From: Dermatophagoides farinae
Taxonomy: Eukaryota; Arthropoda; Arachnida; Sarcoptiformes; Pyroglyphidae
Direction of reading: 5' to 3'
DNA length: 64,000 bases
NCBI RefSeq assembly: GCF_024713945.1
Contig: NC_134679.1
Coordinates: 935,001-999,000 of the forward strand
Under the pieces are notes generated by a model. It saw only the letters and a list, made by a program, of their open reading frames with translations, was not told the DNA's origin and searched no databases. The position numbers and the translations under genes are program-made. Shown here piece after piece: positions 37,250-50,500 of this stretch (within the stretch, counting starts at the first letter, position 1; each line of letters opens with the position of its first letter).

Positions 37250-38125
37250 TATTGATGATGCATAAAAGCGGTAATTTTATTCAAGTTTCATATAAACAAC
37301 TGAAAAAACGAACAAAAATGTGATTTTCAAATGTAAACAAAAAAAAATTTTACAATTAAAAAAACAAAAAAACAAAATAAATAAAATAAAATTCAAATAC
37401 AAATCATCATCATCGGTGATCATGATTCAAAGAAGAAAAAAAACAAAATGACAAGATGAAATCAAAATTCTATTGAAATGGAAAGAAGAAAAAAAAATTG
37501 AATGAAAATTTTTAAATCGAAAAAAAAAATTCATTGATGAAAAAATAAACGAACAAACAAATGATTGATATCAATGACAAGTCAAAATGGGGTAACATAC
37601 AACAGGATGTGTGCTGTTGTTGTTGTTGTAGCCATGTTTTTTTTTCGCTGACGATATGATGAACAGTAGTGAAAAAAAAAAATTTTTTTTTTCATATCCA
37701 ATGTCAATCCATCAATCAATTCATCAAATGATGATGATGATGAAAATGAATCAATTGATTTTTCTGCATAGTAAACAACACACGTACACATACACATAGT
37801 AAACTGCCATAAATCGATCATCACAGTTATTTTTCTTTAAAAAAAAAAAATAAAAAAAATAAAAAAAACTGTCACGTTTTTTTTTATTTCCATGTACCGA
37901 ATTTAAAAAAAAAACAAATGTCGCATGATGTGTATTGGTGATAAGAAGAGAAAAATAAAAAATGAAAAATATTGACCTAAATGCTTGTGTGAAAATGAAT
38001 CGATAATAATTCATAAAAAAAATAAAAACAAAAATTTAAATCGGATGTCAATTTGATTGAAAAAAAATTTTTTTTTTTTTTTTTAAATGAAAAATAACTT
38101 TGTCAAAATCCTTGAATCTATTATT

Positions 38126-38170
<45 letters not shown>

Positions 38171-39433
38171 ATGTTACTTTTATTTTATTTTTGTTTTGTT
38201 TTGTTTGGATTCGACTCAGAATCGTCGTAGATGGCGTAAATTATGCAATTTTTTTCAATGTTGAATGAAAAATAAAAGTCAATGTCTCAAGTACAAAAAA
38301 AAAACAAAATGTTTGTTTTTTTTCATTATTGAAAAACAATATAATTTCATATATATATTCACGATCGATTAAAAATTAATGATAAAAATATGTGTTGTTG
38401 TTTTTTTTTATCTGAGTGAAATTTTCTTTTTTTTTCACCCGATAAAAAATGAAACATTTTTTTTTACCCAAGAAATGGAAACAGAATTTTATTTATCTTG
38501 GACTATTCTAAAAAATTCTCCATTTCTACACACATGAGCAACAATAAAGTTCTGTTTAATTCAACTCAAAAAAAAAATATTTGTTTTTATCACTTTGTTT
38601 TTGACACTTTTTCCATGTTTTTCTTCCGTTTGATCTTATGAAAAAAAATAATACAAACAAATGCTGTTTCTAGAGCTACATTTTGCCAACATCAGTAGAA
38701 TTAACCAATGATGACAATGATTATAAATAGTTACAATTGATGAATTGGAATTTGCGTTTCCAAACAAGATTCCAATTGTCATTATTTTGAATTAAATTAT
38801 ATATATATGATGAATGATAGAAAATATGTCATAAATGCATATATCAATGTATGTTTAAGAAATATACAGAAAATGTAGATTGCAATTCATGAGAATGGAA
38901 TCAATGTACACAACAAATTTGATGACGATAATCAATAATTGGAATTGGAAATAGAAATCTTAGTAGCGGGGTGAAACTCAAGTAGGAATTTCAAGGTAAA
39001 AAAAAAATGAAAAGAGAAAAAATTTTTATTTTTCTGTTGTTGTTGTTGATATATAATAATTTAATTTAGTTTTTTTTTTCATTAAATGCAAACAAAAACC
39101 AAAAGTTCAATTTGCCCTTTGGTGTCTACCGATCGATTGGGATTCACATTTGTTCATTGTCAGTTTTTTTTTCATTTTCTATCATAAAATTTCAATCAAT
39201 TCAATTCAATTAAGTGACAGTGTGTGATTTTAAGTTCAAAGAAAGAAATCAAAATTGAAAATTGAAAATTGTTATCAAATATTCATTTAAAATTGAATGG
39301 AAATTTTTTTTTCACCAGGCCCAAATAAAGTAGATAGTGAATCATTGATTGAGTGTGGAAAAATAAGAAAATGGAGTGAAAATGAATGAATCATGTGATT
39401 CTCTTAAGAGATCATCTCATATAACCTAAAGGG

Positions 39434-39434
<1 letters not shown>

Positions 39435-39514
<80 letters not shown>
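39435..39514. repeat. (TG)40 dinucleotide microsatellite
   Basis: Forty uninterrupted TG units, the longest pure TG array in the window. Alternating purine-pyrimidine DNA of this length can adopt Z-DNA and is likely highly polymorphic. Confidence 0.98.
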
Positions 39515-39517
<3 letters not shown>

Positions 39518-39999
39518 AACTGCTTTTTCTGCTTGTCAAATCAAAAATCAAATTCAAACACACATACACATATGCCAACAAGCAGCAATAGCAGTCATCA
39601 AACGAAAGAAAAAGGAGTGAAAATTCATTAATCGAAAAAAAAATATACACGATATCAAAATCAATGACGACAAAATCAATGGCAGCCAATTTGATGCCTC
39701 CTTTCAATATCAACCGTTACCAAAAAAAAAAAAAAAAAAAAGTTTGGCCCCCTTCTGATTTTTTTTCTCAGTTTCCGGTACCCATTTTATTGATAAAACG
39801 TTTCTCTCTCTCTCTCGCTCTCTCTTCAACACTCAAAAAACAGCAATTGTCACTTTTTCTTTTTCCATGGAATTTTTTTTCCGTTTTTATTTTTTATTCA
39901 CACAAAAATATCATGATGATGGATAATTTAATAATTTTTTTTCCAAAAGAGAACCTCTCAGTCGGTTATGCATTTTTTTCACAATATGAAAAAAGTTTA

Positions 40000-40004
<5 letters not shown>

Positions 40005-40070
<66 letters not shown>
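40005..40070. repeat. (CT)33 dinucleotide microsatellite
   Basis: Thirty-three uninterrupted CT units; a second (CT)13 array follows at 40174-40199. Polypurine-polypyrimidine mirror repeats like this can form triplex (H-DNA) and bind GAGA-type factors. Confidence 0.98.
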
Positions 40071-40072
<2 letters not shown>

Positions 40073-40855
40073 AACCAAATGAATAAATGAATGGCTTTCA
40101 TTTTTTTTAAACGTGAAGGGGCAATAATAGAAAAGATAAAAATCATTGAACTTTTTCCATTCACTAAGTGCAGTCTCTCTCTCTCTCTCTCTCTCTCTGT
40201 GGGTGTGTGTTTGCGAAGAAAAGAAGTGATAAGAATCATGCTGTAAAAAAAAAATTCTTAATTCCTTTTTTTTTCATAATGTGAATTGCTTCAAATGATG
40301 AAAATCGATAAATTGAAATAAGTGAAAATGAGAAGAAGAAAATTCGTAAATTGCCCATCTTAGAAAAAAAAAATGATGGCCACCAACAAACACATACACA
40401 TTAGCACACATATAAATTTGACCTTGATAATATACTGATGAGTATATATTGATGTGTAATGCAAGAATGATTTTTTCTCTTATTCATTTGCAACTATATA
40501 TTGGACAAATAGTATATCCATTTATATTTCATTGGTACTAGATTTTCACTTTATTCCTTTTCACACATTTATTTACTGATCCATTCAACCGTATAAAACA
40601 TACATACATACACACACACACACACAAATATCAAATGATTTATAGATAACTAGCCAAGTTTTTTTTTATTATGGTTATACAATTCGATTTTTTCTTCTTC
40701 TTGGGCTATCCAATTTTTATCATCATTTGTCATTATACAAAAAAAAATGTACATAAAACAAGAGAAAGAGAGATCAATATAGAAACATATAGAAGAATAA
40801 AAATAACATATAAACCACATAAACGGTAAATGTTTGAAATTTATTACCATTTACA

Positions 40856-40887
<32 letters not shown>

Positions 40888-41312
40888 GTATGTGCATCAT
40901 TAGCCCAATCATGAATCATCATCATCATCATCATAATAATCATAATGATCATTAGGGTATATGGTAATGAAATGTTTTGTTGTTATTGTTGTTATAATAT
41001 TTTTGTCTGGATATCGAAAATCGAAACACAATACACAATACAAATTGACCATTGAAAAGTGGTTAGTTTTTATTGTTATTTTGGTTTTTTTTTATTATTA
41101 ATATCATTACCAGATTTTTCAAGGTCAAATCAATTTTTTTTTGTTGAACATAACCGATATGGTTTTTTTTTTAAAAAAAAAATGTCAATAAGCCAGAAAA
41201 AAATATGGATGAATATGTGACAATTATTATTATAGTTAATTTATTTGTTGTTGAAATTCTGTATTCCAAAAAAATGACCTTTTCTCCTTCACTGTTGTTG
41301 TTGTTGTTGCGT

Positions 41313-41343
<31 letters not shown>

Positions 41344-44343
41344 AACACATTTGTCAAATCAACATAAATTCAACTTACAAAAAATTCATAAAATGGATGC
41401 ATAAACCATTTGAAAATATTATCATCATCATCAATAATGATAATGTTGTTTGTTTGTTGAATGTTCTTTTATTCATGATGATGATTCTATGATGATAGCG
41501 TGCAGTGAAATTTAGAAAATTTGTTTCTTTTTTTTTCACTAGCATTTTTCAAAAATTCTAAATAATAAAGAAAAATACCAAATTGTATGACATTTTTTTT
41601 CATCTAAAAATATCCATATTGACAGTAAGTGTATAAGTGTTTATGTGTGTGTGGTAATAAAATCATTCGAATAAATTGATCATGTAAATAGGAATTAGAT
41701 TGCAAGAGTCAAAAAATTTTGCTACAACAAAATGTAATTATCAATTCAAAAAAAAAAAAAAATAAAAATATAATCTATATTTATAACATTTTCATTTTGT
41801 TGTTGTTTTGGTAATTTTGAATGTTATTTGTCAATTTCACCAAAAAAAAAAAAAAAAAAAAACATTTAAAATCAACTCAAATAACACTGTGTTATTACAT
41901 AAAAATCGATAACAACGACAACCATCAAAAAAAAAAGAAGTTTGAAACCTCATTCAGCACATCATTTCAAATGTTACAAATGTTATGATGATTGAATCAA
42001 TTATTATCAATAATTGAAACAAGTAAATGGATCTTTCGATCACGGTTGTATCATCATAAAACATACTGGAATCATTAAAAAGTAAGAAAAAAAACATCAA
42101 AAAGTTGACCAAAATGATAAAAATCAATTAAATTCTTTTTTTTTTGTTTCTTTTATACTACTCGAATTCCAAGCTCAGATGAGTGAGAGAGAGAGAAAAA
42201 TGTCAGTAACACACAACTTTTCTTTTGATTCCATAATAAAAAAAACATTTAAGAAAAAAAAAAGAGAAAAGTTAATGATCATAATGCTTGATACATACAT
42301 GTTAATGGTAGAAATTCTTATTTCATAAAATAAAGTTGACCTTCAAAATATCAAACAGAAAACTATGTCGAGAATTCTATCACTTTCTCTTTCTTTCTCT
42401 TTCTAGATATATCCAGAATTTGGTCGAAACAAGAATTATGTGTGTGTGTATTCTAGATAAAATAAATAAATAAAAAAAAATGTTGAATTGCGTTCCTAAA
42501 TGATGTTAATAATCATTGATCTAATTATTCATCATCAACATCTATGTGATTCTTGTGTTTATCTATTTCTACATATATCTAAACATTCAACATTGACATT
42601 GGAATGTTGTTATGCAATTTGCATTTGTGTGATGAATCTGAATAGAAAAAAAAATCATGAAAAACATTCATTGTAAGAAGCAAGTTTTATCTTATTACTT
42701 CAAATCTATTATATAGACGGGCAATAATTTTTATTTTTTTTCTGGTTTCAACTTTTTTTTTGATTTCTACAAAAGTTTTCATGTTCATTTTTCATGTAAT
42801 TCTGCGGCCAAATAGAAAGATAATAAACATGGTATATATAGTAAACGAACTCGGAGATATAGAGATATATCTATTATTATCAAAAACTTTTGACCATTCA
42901 AACATACAAATAAAAACACAAACATCCAATTGTTATAATCATAATCCATGAAGATGAAAGATTAATAATGGGATCAAATTGAATCAAATCAAACAATGAA
43001 TGATTGGAATCAACAACTTTTATATAGAAAAACAAAAATTCCAATGCAAATGCCATCTATAATGAATAAAGATTGAAAAATTTTGAAAAAAAAACTCAAT
43101 TTCATTCAATCATTTTCACTAGATTTGGTAGTGTTTTTTTTTTGCATTCACCATTCATAAAAAATAGGTAAAACGAACAAACGGATAAAAAAAATCAAAT
43201 TACAGATCGAAGAAAAAACGATGAATCATGTGATTTTTTTTTCTTTGTTTGTTTTGATTGTCTATTGACAAATTGGTTTTTTGTGGAAAATTCTCGAAAT
43301 ACACACACACAAAGATTACGTCAAATGATGCGTTTTTATTTGTTGTTGTTGTTTAGTAGGGCAAGTTAGTCGACAACAACAAAAAAGAATGATTTCAATA
43401 TTTTTTTTTCGCAAAAAAAAAACAAAATCTATTTGATTACATAAGTCTTTGGTTAACATTTTGGATCAACGTTTCATGAATGTTGTTATTTTTGTTCTTG
43501 TTATTATTGTTGTTTTTGTTGTTGTTTTTGTTGTTATTGTTGTTGTTTGAAAAGTAATTTTCTTACCTGATTTTTTTTTCTCAGTAGTAACAGCAATTAC
43601 GTCATACTAGTCAAATCCTTCGTTTTTTTCTTGCCACAACAAAAAAGATTTTTTTTTTGTTGCAGTTGAAACCTGAACATATATGAATAGTTGGTTGGTA
43701 TAAGGGAAAAAAAATTCTTCTTTTGCATCACATTCCATTACTAGCAAATATTCATTCATGAATAAATGTCAGAATCAAAAAAAAAAAAAAAAAAAAAATC
43801 AAATTTCATAATAATAATTGTCATTGCTGGGCACAGAAAAAAGAGAACGATAAAAAACAAAATTTTTATATAAAAAATCACAATTTTTTCAGTAAAAAAT
43901 CTTTCTTTTTTCTAGTTTGTCAACAATTCCGAATGAATCGTTTGTTCATTGCTCTCAGTTTTTTTTCAAATTTTTTATTTTCATCGCATTTGATTGACGG
44001 AAATTGATGTTGATGATGATGATGATGATGATTTTGAGAAAATGAAAATTCTCTATCTACCATCAAAATTTTGTGCGTTTTATTTTCTTTTCATTCACTC
44101 ATTCATCATTTTCACTATTATTATTCAAAATAAATTTGGATTTTTGCCAATATTTTTTTTTATTGGAAATCAGAACCACACCTGTAGGTGGTGTGAATGA
44201 ATGAATGAATAAGAAAAAAAAATCAATAATGAATAATCATTGCTTTATACAAGAAATAAAATATGCTTGTGTAAAGATGCAGAAACATTTTTTTCTGTTT
44301 ATATAATTTGAAAGTGATATAAAAATAGCCAAATTTTTTTGTT

Positions 44344-44363
44344 TCTAGAATCTAGATTCTAGA
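44344..44363. repeat. Perfect 20-bp palindrome
   Basis: TCTAGAATCTAGATTCTAGA equals its own reverse complement and contains three TCTAGA units. It is not part of a microsatellite run. Function is unknown; a dimeric factor site is possible. Confidence 0.85.
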
Positions 44364-46296
44364 TTGTGGAATGTGTTTCGAGAAAATTCACGTTACAATA
44401 AATTCATGAGAATGGCTATTGAAAAACAGTAATAAGATATGAAATAGCAGAACAAAACAGAAAATAAACAAAAAAAAATATTGTCAATGTCACAATGAAA
44501 AGCAAATGAAAATCAGATGTTGATATTTGCAAACAACGACAACAACAACAAAAGAAAAATTCTCAAGAAATAAAAAAAAATGATGATGATTTAATGTCCA
44601 TGGCATACAATTCAACAACAACAACAACAACAACAAAAAACTTTCACAATTTTCTTTTTTCGATCATGTTCTAGTGTGTGTGTGTGTGTCATTAAAATAA
44701 TTTTTCTTTCGTTTTTTTTTCTATTCATCATCATCATCATCATCATCAGCAATGGCTGTGAATTTGTAAGGTAGAAAAAAAAATGTAAAAGTAAAAAAGG
44801 AATAAATGGAACTCTGCTGCTGAAAAAAATCAGATGCTGTAATCGTGAAGAAACAAGAATGGAGAAAAAAAAATTGTAACAAACAACAATAATGAAAGTG
44901 AAGCCAACTTTTCAACAACAACAACAGCAGCAGCAATAATGAAAATTTGAAATGATTATCCGGAATTTTTTTTTCATTTTAATTTCACAACAAAACATCT
45001 TAATTCACAAAGCCAAGTCATCAACATCATCATCATTATCAAGATTCTAATGAATAGTTTATAAATCCAAATCTGAATACCAATTCATTATAATGAGAAT
45101 ATTCTTCTATAAATAAATACTCTAACATCTTTAACTAGCCAAATATATTCCATTTTTCTTTACCTTGATCATATATAAAAATAATTTGTCATTTGTTATT
45201 TGTGACAAAACAAAAAAAAAATGTGTTTCGTTTGTTCAAAATCAATTATTCATATCAAACACTGTTACATCATAAAACTTTTTAATCATTTATAATCATG
45301 ATGTTGTATACGTTATTTATGGATTCATTTCATTTCCTGAAATTTTCCTTATCAATGTTTCCACTGGAATAAACAACAAAAACAAAACGAAAAAAATCCA
45401 ATTTGTTCAGATATCAAATATTGATGTTGAATTTTCGACTTTTTTTGTTGTTGTTTCATCAAAAAAAAAAAAAAAAAAAAAAAAATCCGAATCAAGAATC
45501 AAGAATCTAATTCTATTTCCGATCAACACTGAGTAAAATGTGTTTTCACAGGAAATACACTGGAAACTTGGTAGCAATAAAAAAGAAACATTGTGTTTTT
45601 TTTTTATCTGGCCACTTTATTAGGCATCCATTTAATTTGATAACGACGATAAAATCATTTTTTTTTCATTTCTATATATAGTGAGAAAACGAATAACTTC
45701 TTCTTTTTTTTTTGCAAAAGTTTTTCACTTTCAATTTGTCCTGTGGGGATTTTTTTTGGTTCAAAAATTTTTAAAAAAAAAAAAATGAAAGACAAAAGAA
45801 AATTCCCAGAATTTGTTGAACTTTTTTTACATATCACCTGAATCATTTTTTTTTTCATTGTCCATATAAAAAGTCATTTACAGTTCAAGTGTAAAAATAT
45901 CAATGATTAGTGTTGATTATCTATCTTGATTGGACGACCACTAGAGATCATCATCTGCAGCAGCCATTGAACTTGGTCTATTGTGGTAACGAGAATTTCA
46001 ATTTAGCCATTCATTTAACTATATACTATATATATACTAATGTGTGAAGAAAAAATTAAAAAAAAAATTTTTTTTCATTAACTTGAAAAAAAAACAGAAA
46101 AATTTAATAAAGCACACAAACAGCATCATCATTATTATTTCCATTTTTCATTTTAGATAACGCGTTTGTTGTTTTTTTTTTCATTCACACATCATTTTTT
46201 TTTGCACAAACAAAACACGCAGAAAAATTCTTATTAAATTTTTTTTTATTTCACTTTCTTCTTTATCCTATTTCAGCACCATCACCCATTATTTAT

Positions 46297-47490
46297 TCAG
46301 TTGAACATCATCATGGAACCTGAATTTGTACCAAATAATGATGATGTTGACGTTGATGTTGTACATGAACATGAATAGAATGAATTTGAATTTTCAATAT
46401 AATCGAAATTTTTCAATAATAAATCATGTAGAATCAATAATGATGACATAATTTGTTGTGCACCATTCATCAACCATTGATATTGTTGTTTTTCAAATTG
46501 TTGTAATTGTTTACGTAAATCAATGATTTGTGGATAATGAAATATTTTCATTAGAATATTTAAACGTTCACGTGTATAATCTAACCATGTATTATCGATT
46601 ATCATTGGTTTTATCAATGACAAACGAATTGTTTGCAATTTTCTTAACATAACACAATGTGCACGTCTTATGTTTTGATTAGAATCCTGTATGTTTGGCC
46701 GTAATAATTCAATACCGATATATAGTTTCCATAATCGATCATCAATACGTTTGAGTATTGATCGTAATTGATTAAACAATTCATAATAGATATTGTTCAT
46801 TGATAATAGCTTTTTGTTTGGCCAATAATAACAAACTGATGAATACTGATGATGATGATGAATAGGATGAGAAGAAGAATTTTTCATTTCCATCATTGAA
46901 TAATATTGGATTTTATTTTCATTTTGATAAAGTTTATTCAAGCGTTTAATCACAACATTATTATTTTGAGTAGCAGTAGCAGTAGCAGTAGTTGTAGTGG
47001 TGGTGGTGGTAGTAATGTTTGCCATAAATGGAAAATTTTCATTCAATTCATTGGATAAAGTTTCTAAAAACTTATTTGATAATAATGAACATTGGTTGCT
47101 GTTGTTTGATAATTTTTCTTGGATAAAATCATTCAATTCAATAATAATTTCTGGCAACCATTGATAAACTAGTGATTCTAAATTTTTGTTGAATAAATTT
47201 CTTATAAAATTTCTCATTTCAAATCCTATCAATTTATCATGATGGCAACATGACAATGAATTTGTTTTACAGATTAAATGTTGTTGTTGTTGTTTATTAC
47301 TTGGCCTAGATTTTTGTTTCAATAATAAATTCTTGTCAGCGGTAACTGATGATGATGATGATGATGATGATGATTTACAATCTTGAATTGTTGATGGATG
47401 ACCAATACACTTGATAATTTCTGGTGAATTTTGTTGTTTATCAACATATTCAATATGGCTTTTATTGTCATTTTGTTTTGTTTTCCACAT
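46297..47490 (-). CDS. Divergent proteasome activator PA28/REG subunit
   Basis: Predicted subunit of the 11S ring that caps the 20S proteasome. Single-exon frame of 397 residues. The first helix (LVYQWLPEIIIELNDFI, from about residue 106) matches human PA28 gamma LVANFFPKKLLELDSFL. The C-terminal domain fits too: LWKLYIGIELLRPNIQDSNQ against KMWVQLLIPRIEDGNN (activation loop), then YTRERLNILMKIFHYPQIID and SSLLILHDLLLKN against TRAKLVSKIAKYPHVEDY and VTLHDMILKN. It is much longer than the usual about 250 residues because of a 90-residue Q/S-rich N-terminal extension, a T/N/H-rich linker and a Ser/Thr-rich C-terminal tail replacing the normal short end that docks into the proteasome. Translation could instead start at Met92 (47217). 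The TATATAAG at 47538-47545 favours the upstream start. Confidence 0.75.
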   Translation of the reverse strand: MWKTKQNDNKSHIEYVDKQQNSPEIIKCIGHPSTIQDCKSSSSSSSSSVTADKNLLLKQKSRPSNKQQQQHLICKTNSLSCCHHDKLIGFEMRNFIRNLFNKNLESLVYQWLPEIIIELNDFIQEKLSNNSNQCSLLSNKFLETLSNELNENFPFMANITTTTTTTTTATATATQNNNVVIKRLNKLYQNENKIQYYSMMEMKNSSSHPIHHHHQYSSVCYYWPNKKLLSMNNIYYELFNQLRSILKRIDDRLWKLYIGIELLRPNIQDSNQNIRRAHCVMLRKLQTIRLSLIKPMIIDNTWLDYTRERLNILMKIFHYPQIIDLRKQLQQFEKQQYQWLMNGAQQIMSSLLILHDLLLKNFDYIENSNSFYSCSCTTSTSTSSLFGTNSGSMMMFN

Positions 47491-47537
47491 ATTTTTTTTT
47501 TAATTTTCTCGAAGAAAAAAAAATTTTTTTTTTGCTT

Positions 47538-47545
47538 CTTATATA
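47538..47545 (-). promoter_or_regulatory. TATA box of the PA28-like gene
   Basis: TATATAAG on the minus strand. A start about 31 nt downstream (near 47514) would give a leader of about 24 nt before the ATG at 47490. Confidence 0.4.
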
Positions 47546-50500
47546 GCATTCAATTGAATTTTTTTTTGGGGGGATTTTAATTCAATTTTTTTTTTCATTT
47601 TTTCGTTTTTTTTTCACTCGTTCTTATGTTGAAAATCAACAATGGATTGGATTGGATTTTTATTGTCGTATTGTTGTTGTTGTTGTTGTTGTTGTTGATA
47701 TTGTTATTCAAATAAACAAAAATGGTCCAGTAACACACATTTGTTGTAATTCACCAAAAAAAAAGCGAGGGTGAATAAATTCTGGGTGAATGGGAAAATT
47801 TTTTTTTTGTTGGAATCAAAAAAAAATTGTCAATTTTTTTAAGTGATTTTTCAACATTTTTTTTTTCTTTCTGCTCATGTTTCTTGATTTTACATGTAGA
47901 ATTTTTTTTTTGGACAAACTGGCAAAAAGCAAGCTGACACACACACTGGCCATCGTCATCATCATCATCATCATGATGATGATCATGTTTGAAAATGAAA
48001 AATGGTAAAAAAAAAAATTCAAATTGCACATTTCAAGGTGAAGAAAAATGAAACGAAATATCGATTTTTCATCCAAAAAAAAAGGCAAACCAGCAGCAAA
48101 AAAAAAAAAAACAACAACAGAAACGGCAAATAGACATCCAAACAAACAAAAAAAACAGAAAAAACTCAAATGCAATCAAAGTGAGCCGGAAAAAAAACGA
48201 CAAGAAAAAAATATTTTATTTTCCATTATTATCAATAACACATGGGTCATATATTTTATTATATTATGTTTGAGAAGAAAATAAAAAAAAAAAAAATAAA
48301 AAATTTTTGATTTTTTTCTCTCTCTCTCTCTCTATTGCTTTCCGCATGAAATCTCAATGTTTTATGGCATTTCAAGTTTTTTTTTCTCACTATCTCTACT
48401 CTCTTTTTTTTCGCTGGCCACGATAATAATGGACATTTGTGTGTGCGTGTGTATGAGTATGAGTATGTTTCGGACGTTTTTCATCTACCATTAATAAATA
48501 AAAATAAAAAAATTTCAAATTTAACCAAAAAAAAGGCTCTGAATTCTGAAATCCAAATGCGAAAATTTTCAAAAAAAAAAAAAAAAATAAAAAATTTCTT
48601 TCTTCAAATAAACACACACACACTGAATTCACCTAATATATTCGTATATACTTTATAAACTGATTTCTAATATTAATGATTGAAAAATGAGAAAAATTGT
48701 TTCTTATTTTTTTTTCTTATTTATAAATCAATCAATCATTCTCTCATTCACATTCAATCGATCCATACGGATCATAATCATATTGACTGCATCATAATTT
48801 TTCTTTTTTTTTTTGAGTCTCAAAAAAAGAAACAACAAAGGCAATCACAAGAATATATCGTTTGGGAATTTAGTCAAATAATAATAGTCGGAAACGATAG
48901 ATTCACTTGAATGAATTCACTTTATTATAATTATTTTTGATTGTGGCTGTGGCAGACTTATTTCTTTTTAAAAAATGATCATCATCATGATGATGATGAT
49001 GATGTATTGAACGGTCCTTGACTTTTCCATTATTGTTTCTTTTGTTTCATCATCGATAAGAAACAGAGCAAGATGATTAAAATGAAAACAACAAGAATAA
49101 TAATCACATATATATATAAATGTACTTACAATTGACAGTCAGAATGTTGATGATGATCAAATCAAATCAAATCGGATCGTGAAACAAAACAAAAACAAAA
49201 ACAAAAACAAAGCAAAGCAAAAAAACGAGGAGAACAAAACAAAAAAAATTTTTTTTTTTTTTTGCAAAATCAGTTTTTTTTGGCTATTGAATTATTTTGA
49301 TTAGTACAAATTGATTTTGAACACACACACAGAAAAAAAACAGAGAGATTATATATCTGTCATTATTGTTGTTGTTGTTGTTGTCGTTGTTGTCGGTGTT
49401 GTTTTTTTGGTTTTTTTTTTTTGGTTGGAAATTCATTCAATTTGTTTATTCAATCGGGAATCATCTTCTTTGTTTTTTTTTCTCGTTCATTTTTATTTGT
49501 CTTCTGTTTGTGTTTATTATTATTATTTTTGTTTCCTTATCCATTTGTGAACAACGCACATCTTACCACAGCAGTCAATGAACTTTTTTTTGTTTTGTTT
49601 TTTTTTTCATAAATAAAAACGTCATCCAAATGATGAGAAAATGTTATTATTGTTGTTGTTGTTGTTGTTGTTAATGATAAGAGAAAAACAAAAGCAAAAA
49701 AAAAACATCGATTTATTCATTGATTGAATGAATCAATGACAATTTTCTATTTATTTTTGATCAATCGAAATCAATTGTTGATTGATGAAAGGATACTTGT
49801 TTTTTTTTCTTGATTCTCAGTACCATTGGATTACACAAAAAAAATTGGATGCAATTGAAAATATAAATCATAAATTTGTTTATTTTATATTTACATTTGT
49901 TTCATGGACAATGGTCAAGTTCAATGTTGTTTTTGTTTTTATTGTTGTTTTTTTTTCATTCGATCATTATTATTTCATGATGATGATGATTTTTATTTCA
50001 GCAAGAGAGAGAAAAATGGAAAAAAAAACTGGAAATTTATTCAAAAATATCCGACCAATCGATGAAAAATGAAATTTATTGCCGAAAGTTTATTTTAAAG
50101 AATAAAAAATTCAAAATTTTTTTTTTGTTTTCGAAATATGAATCATATGTTTGTTTGTTTTAGTCTTGTTTTTCATATTTTTTAGTTTTTGTCATTATTT
50201 TTTAATGGAAACATGAACAAGTAAACAAACAAACAATGGAAAGATAATAAAAACAAATTATTCATGAAGATAATGTGATTACAAACAAACAAAAAAATTC
50301 AATACAGTTTTTTTTTGGGTTTTTGTTTATTTGTTTATGAAAATTTTTCATTTCTGAATCTACAGCATTGAAGGGAATTATGGAAATTTGATTTGAAACT
50401 TTATTCTCCATTGGTCAAGTTTTACTGCAAAAAAAAAATTCTGGAAAAATACAACAACAACAACGACCAAACTCAACAAGTTTATTCAAGAATATTCTTC

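Larger units (their letters stand above)
36609..46296. other. Long noncoding, microsatellite-rich intergenic region
   Basis: No gene is supported over about 9.7 kb. All open frames are short and of biased composition. It is dense in simple repeats: (CA)n at 37217-37248, a (GTT)n tract at about 38127-38168, the (TG)40 and (CT)33 arrays, and (GT)n at 40861-40887. On the minus strand at about 45905-46005 a 30-codon frame (QVQWLLQMMISSGRPIKID) in less repetitive DNA is the only patch with coding-like texture; I cannot connect it to a gene. Confidence 0.55.

Noticed and set aside
39426-39713. Open frames across the (TG)40 array
   Set aside because: A dinucleotide repeat without stops is open in several frames; not a gene.
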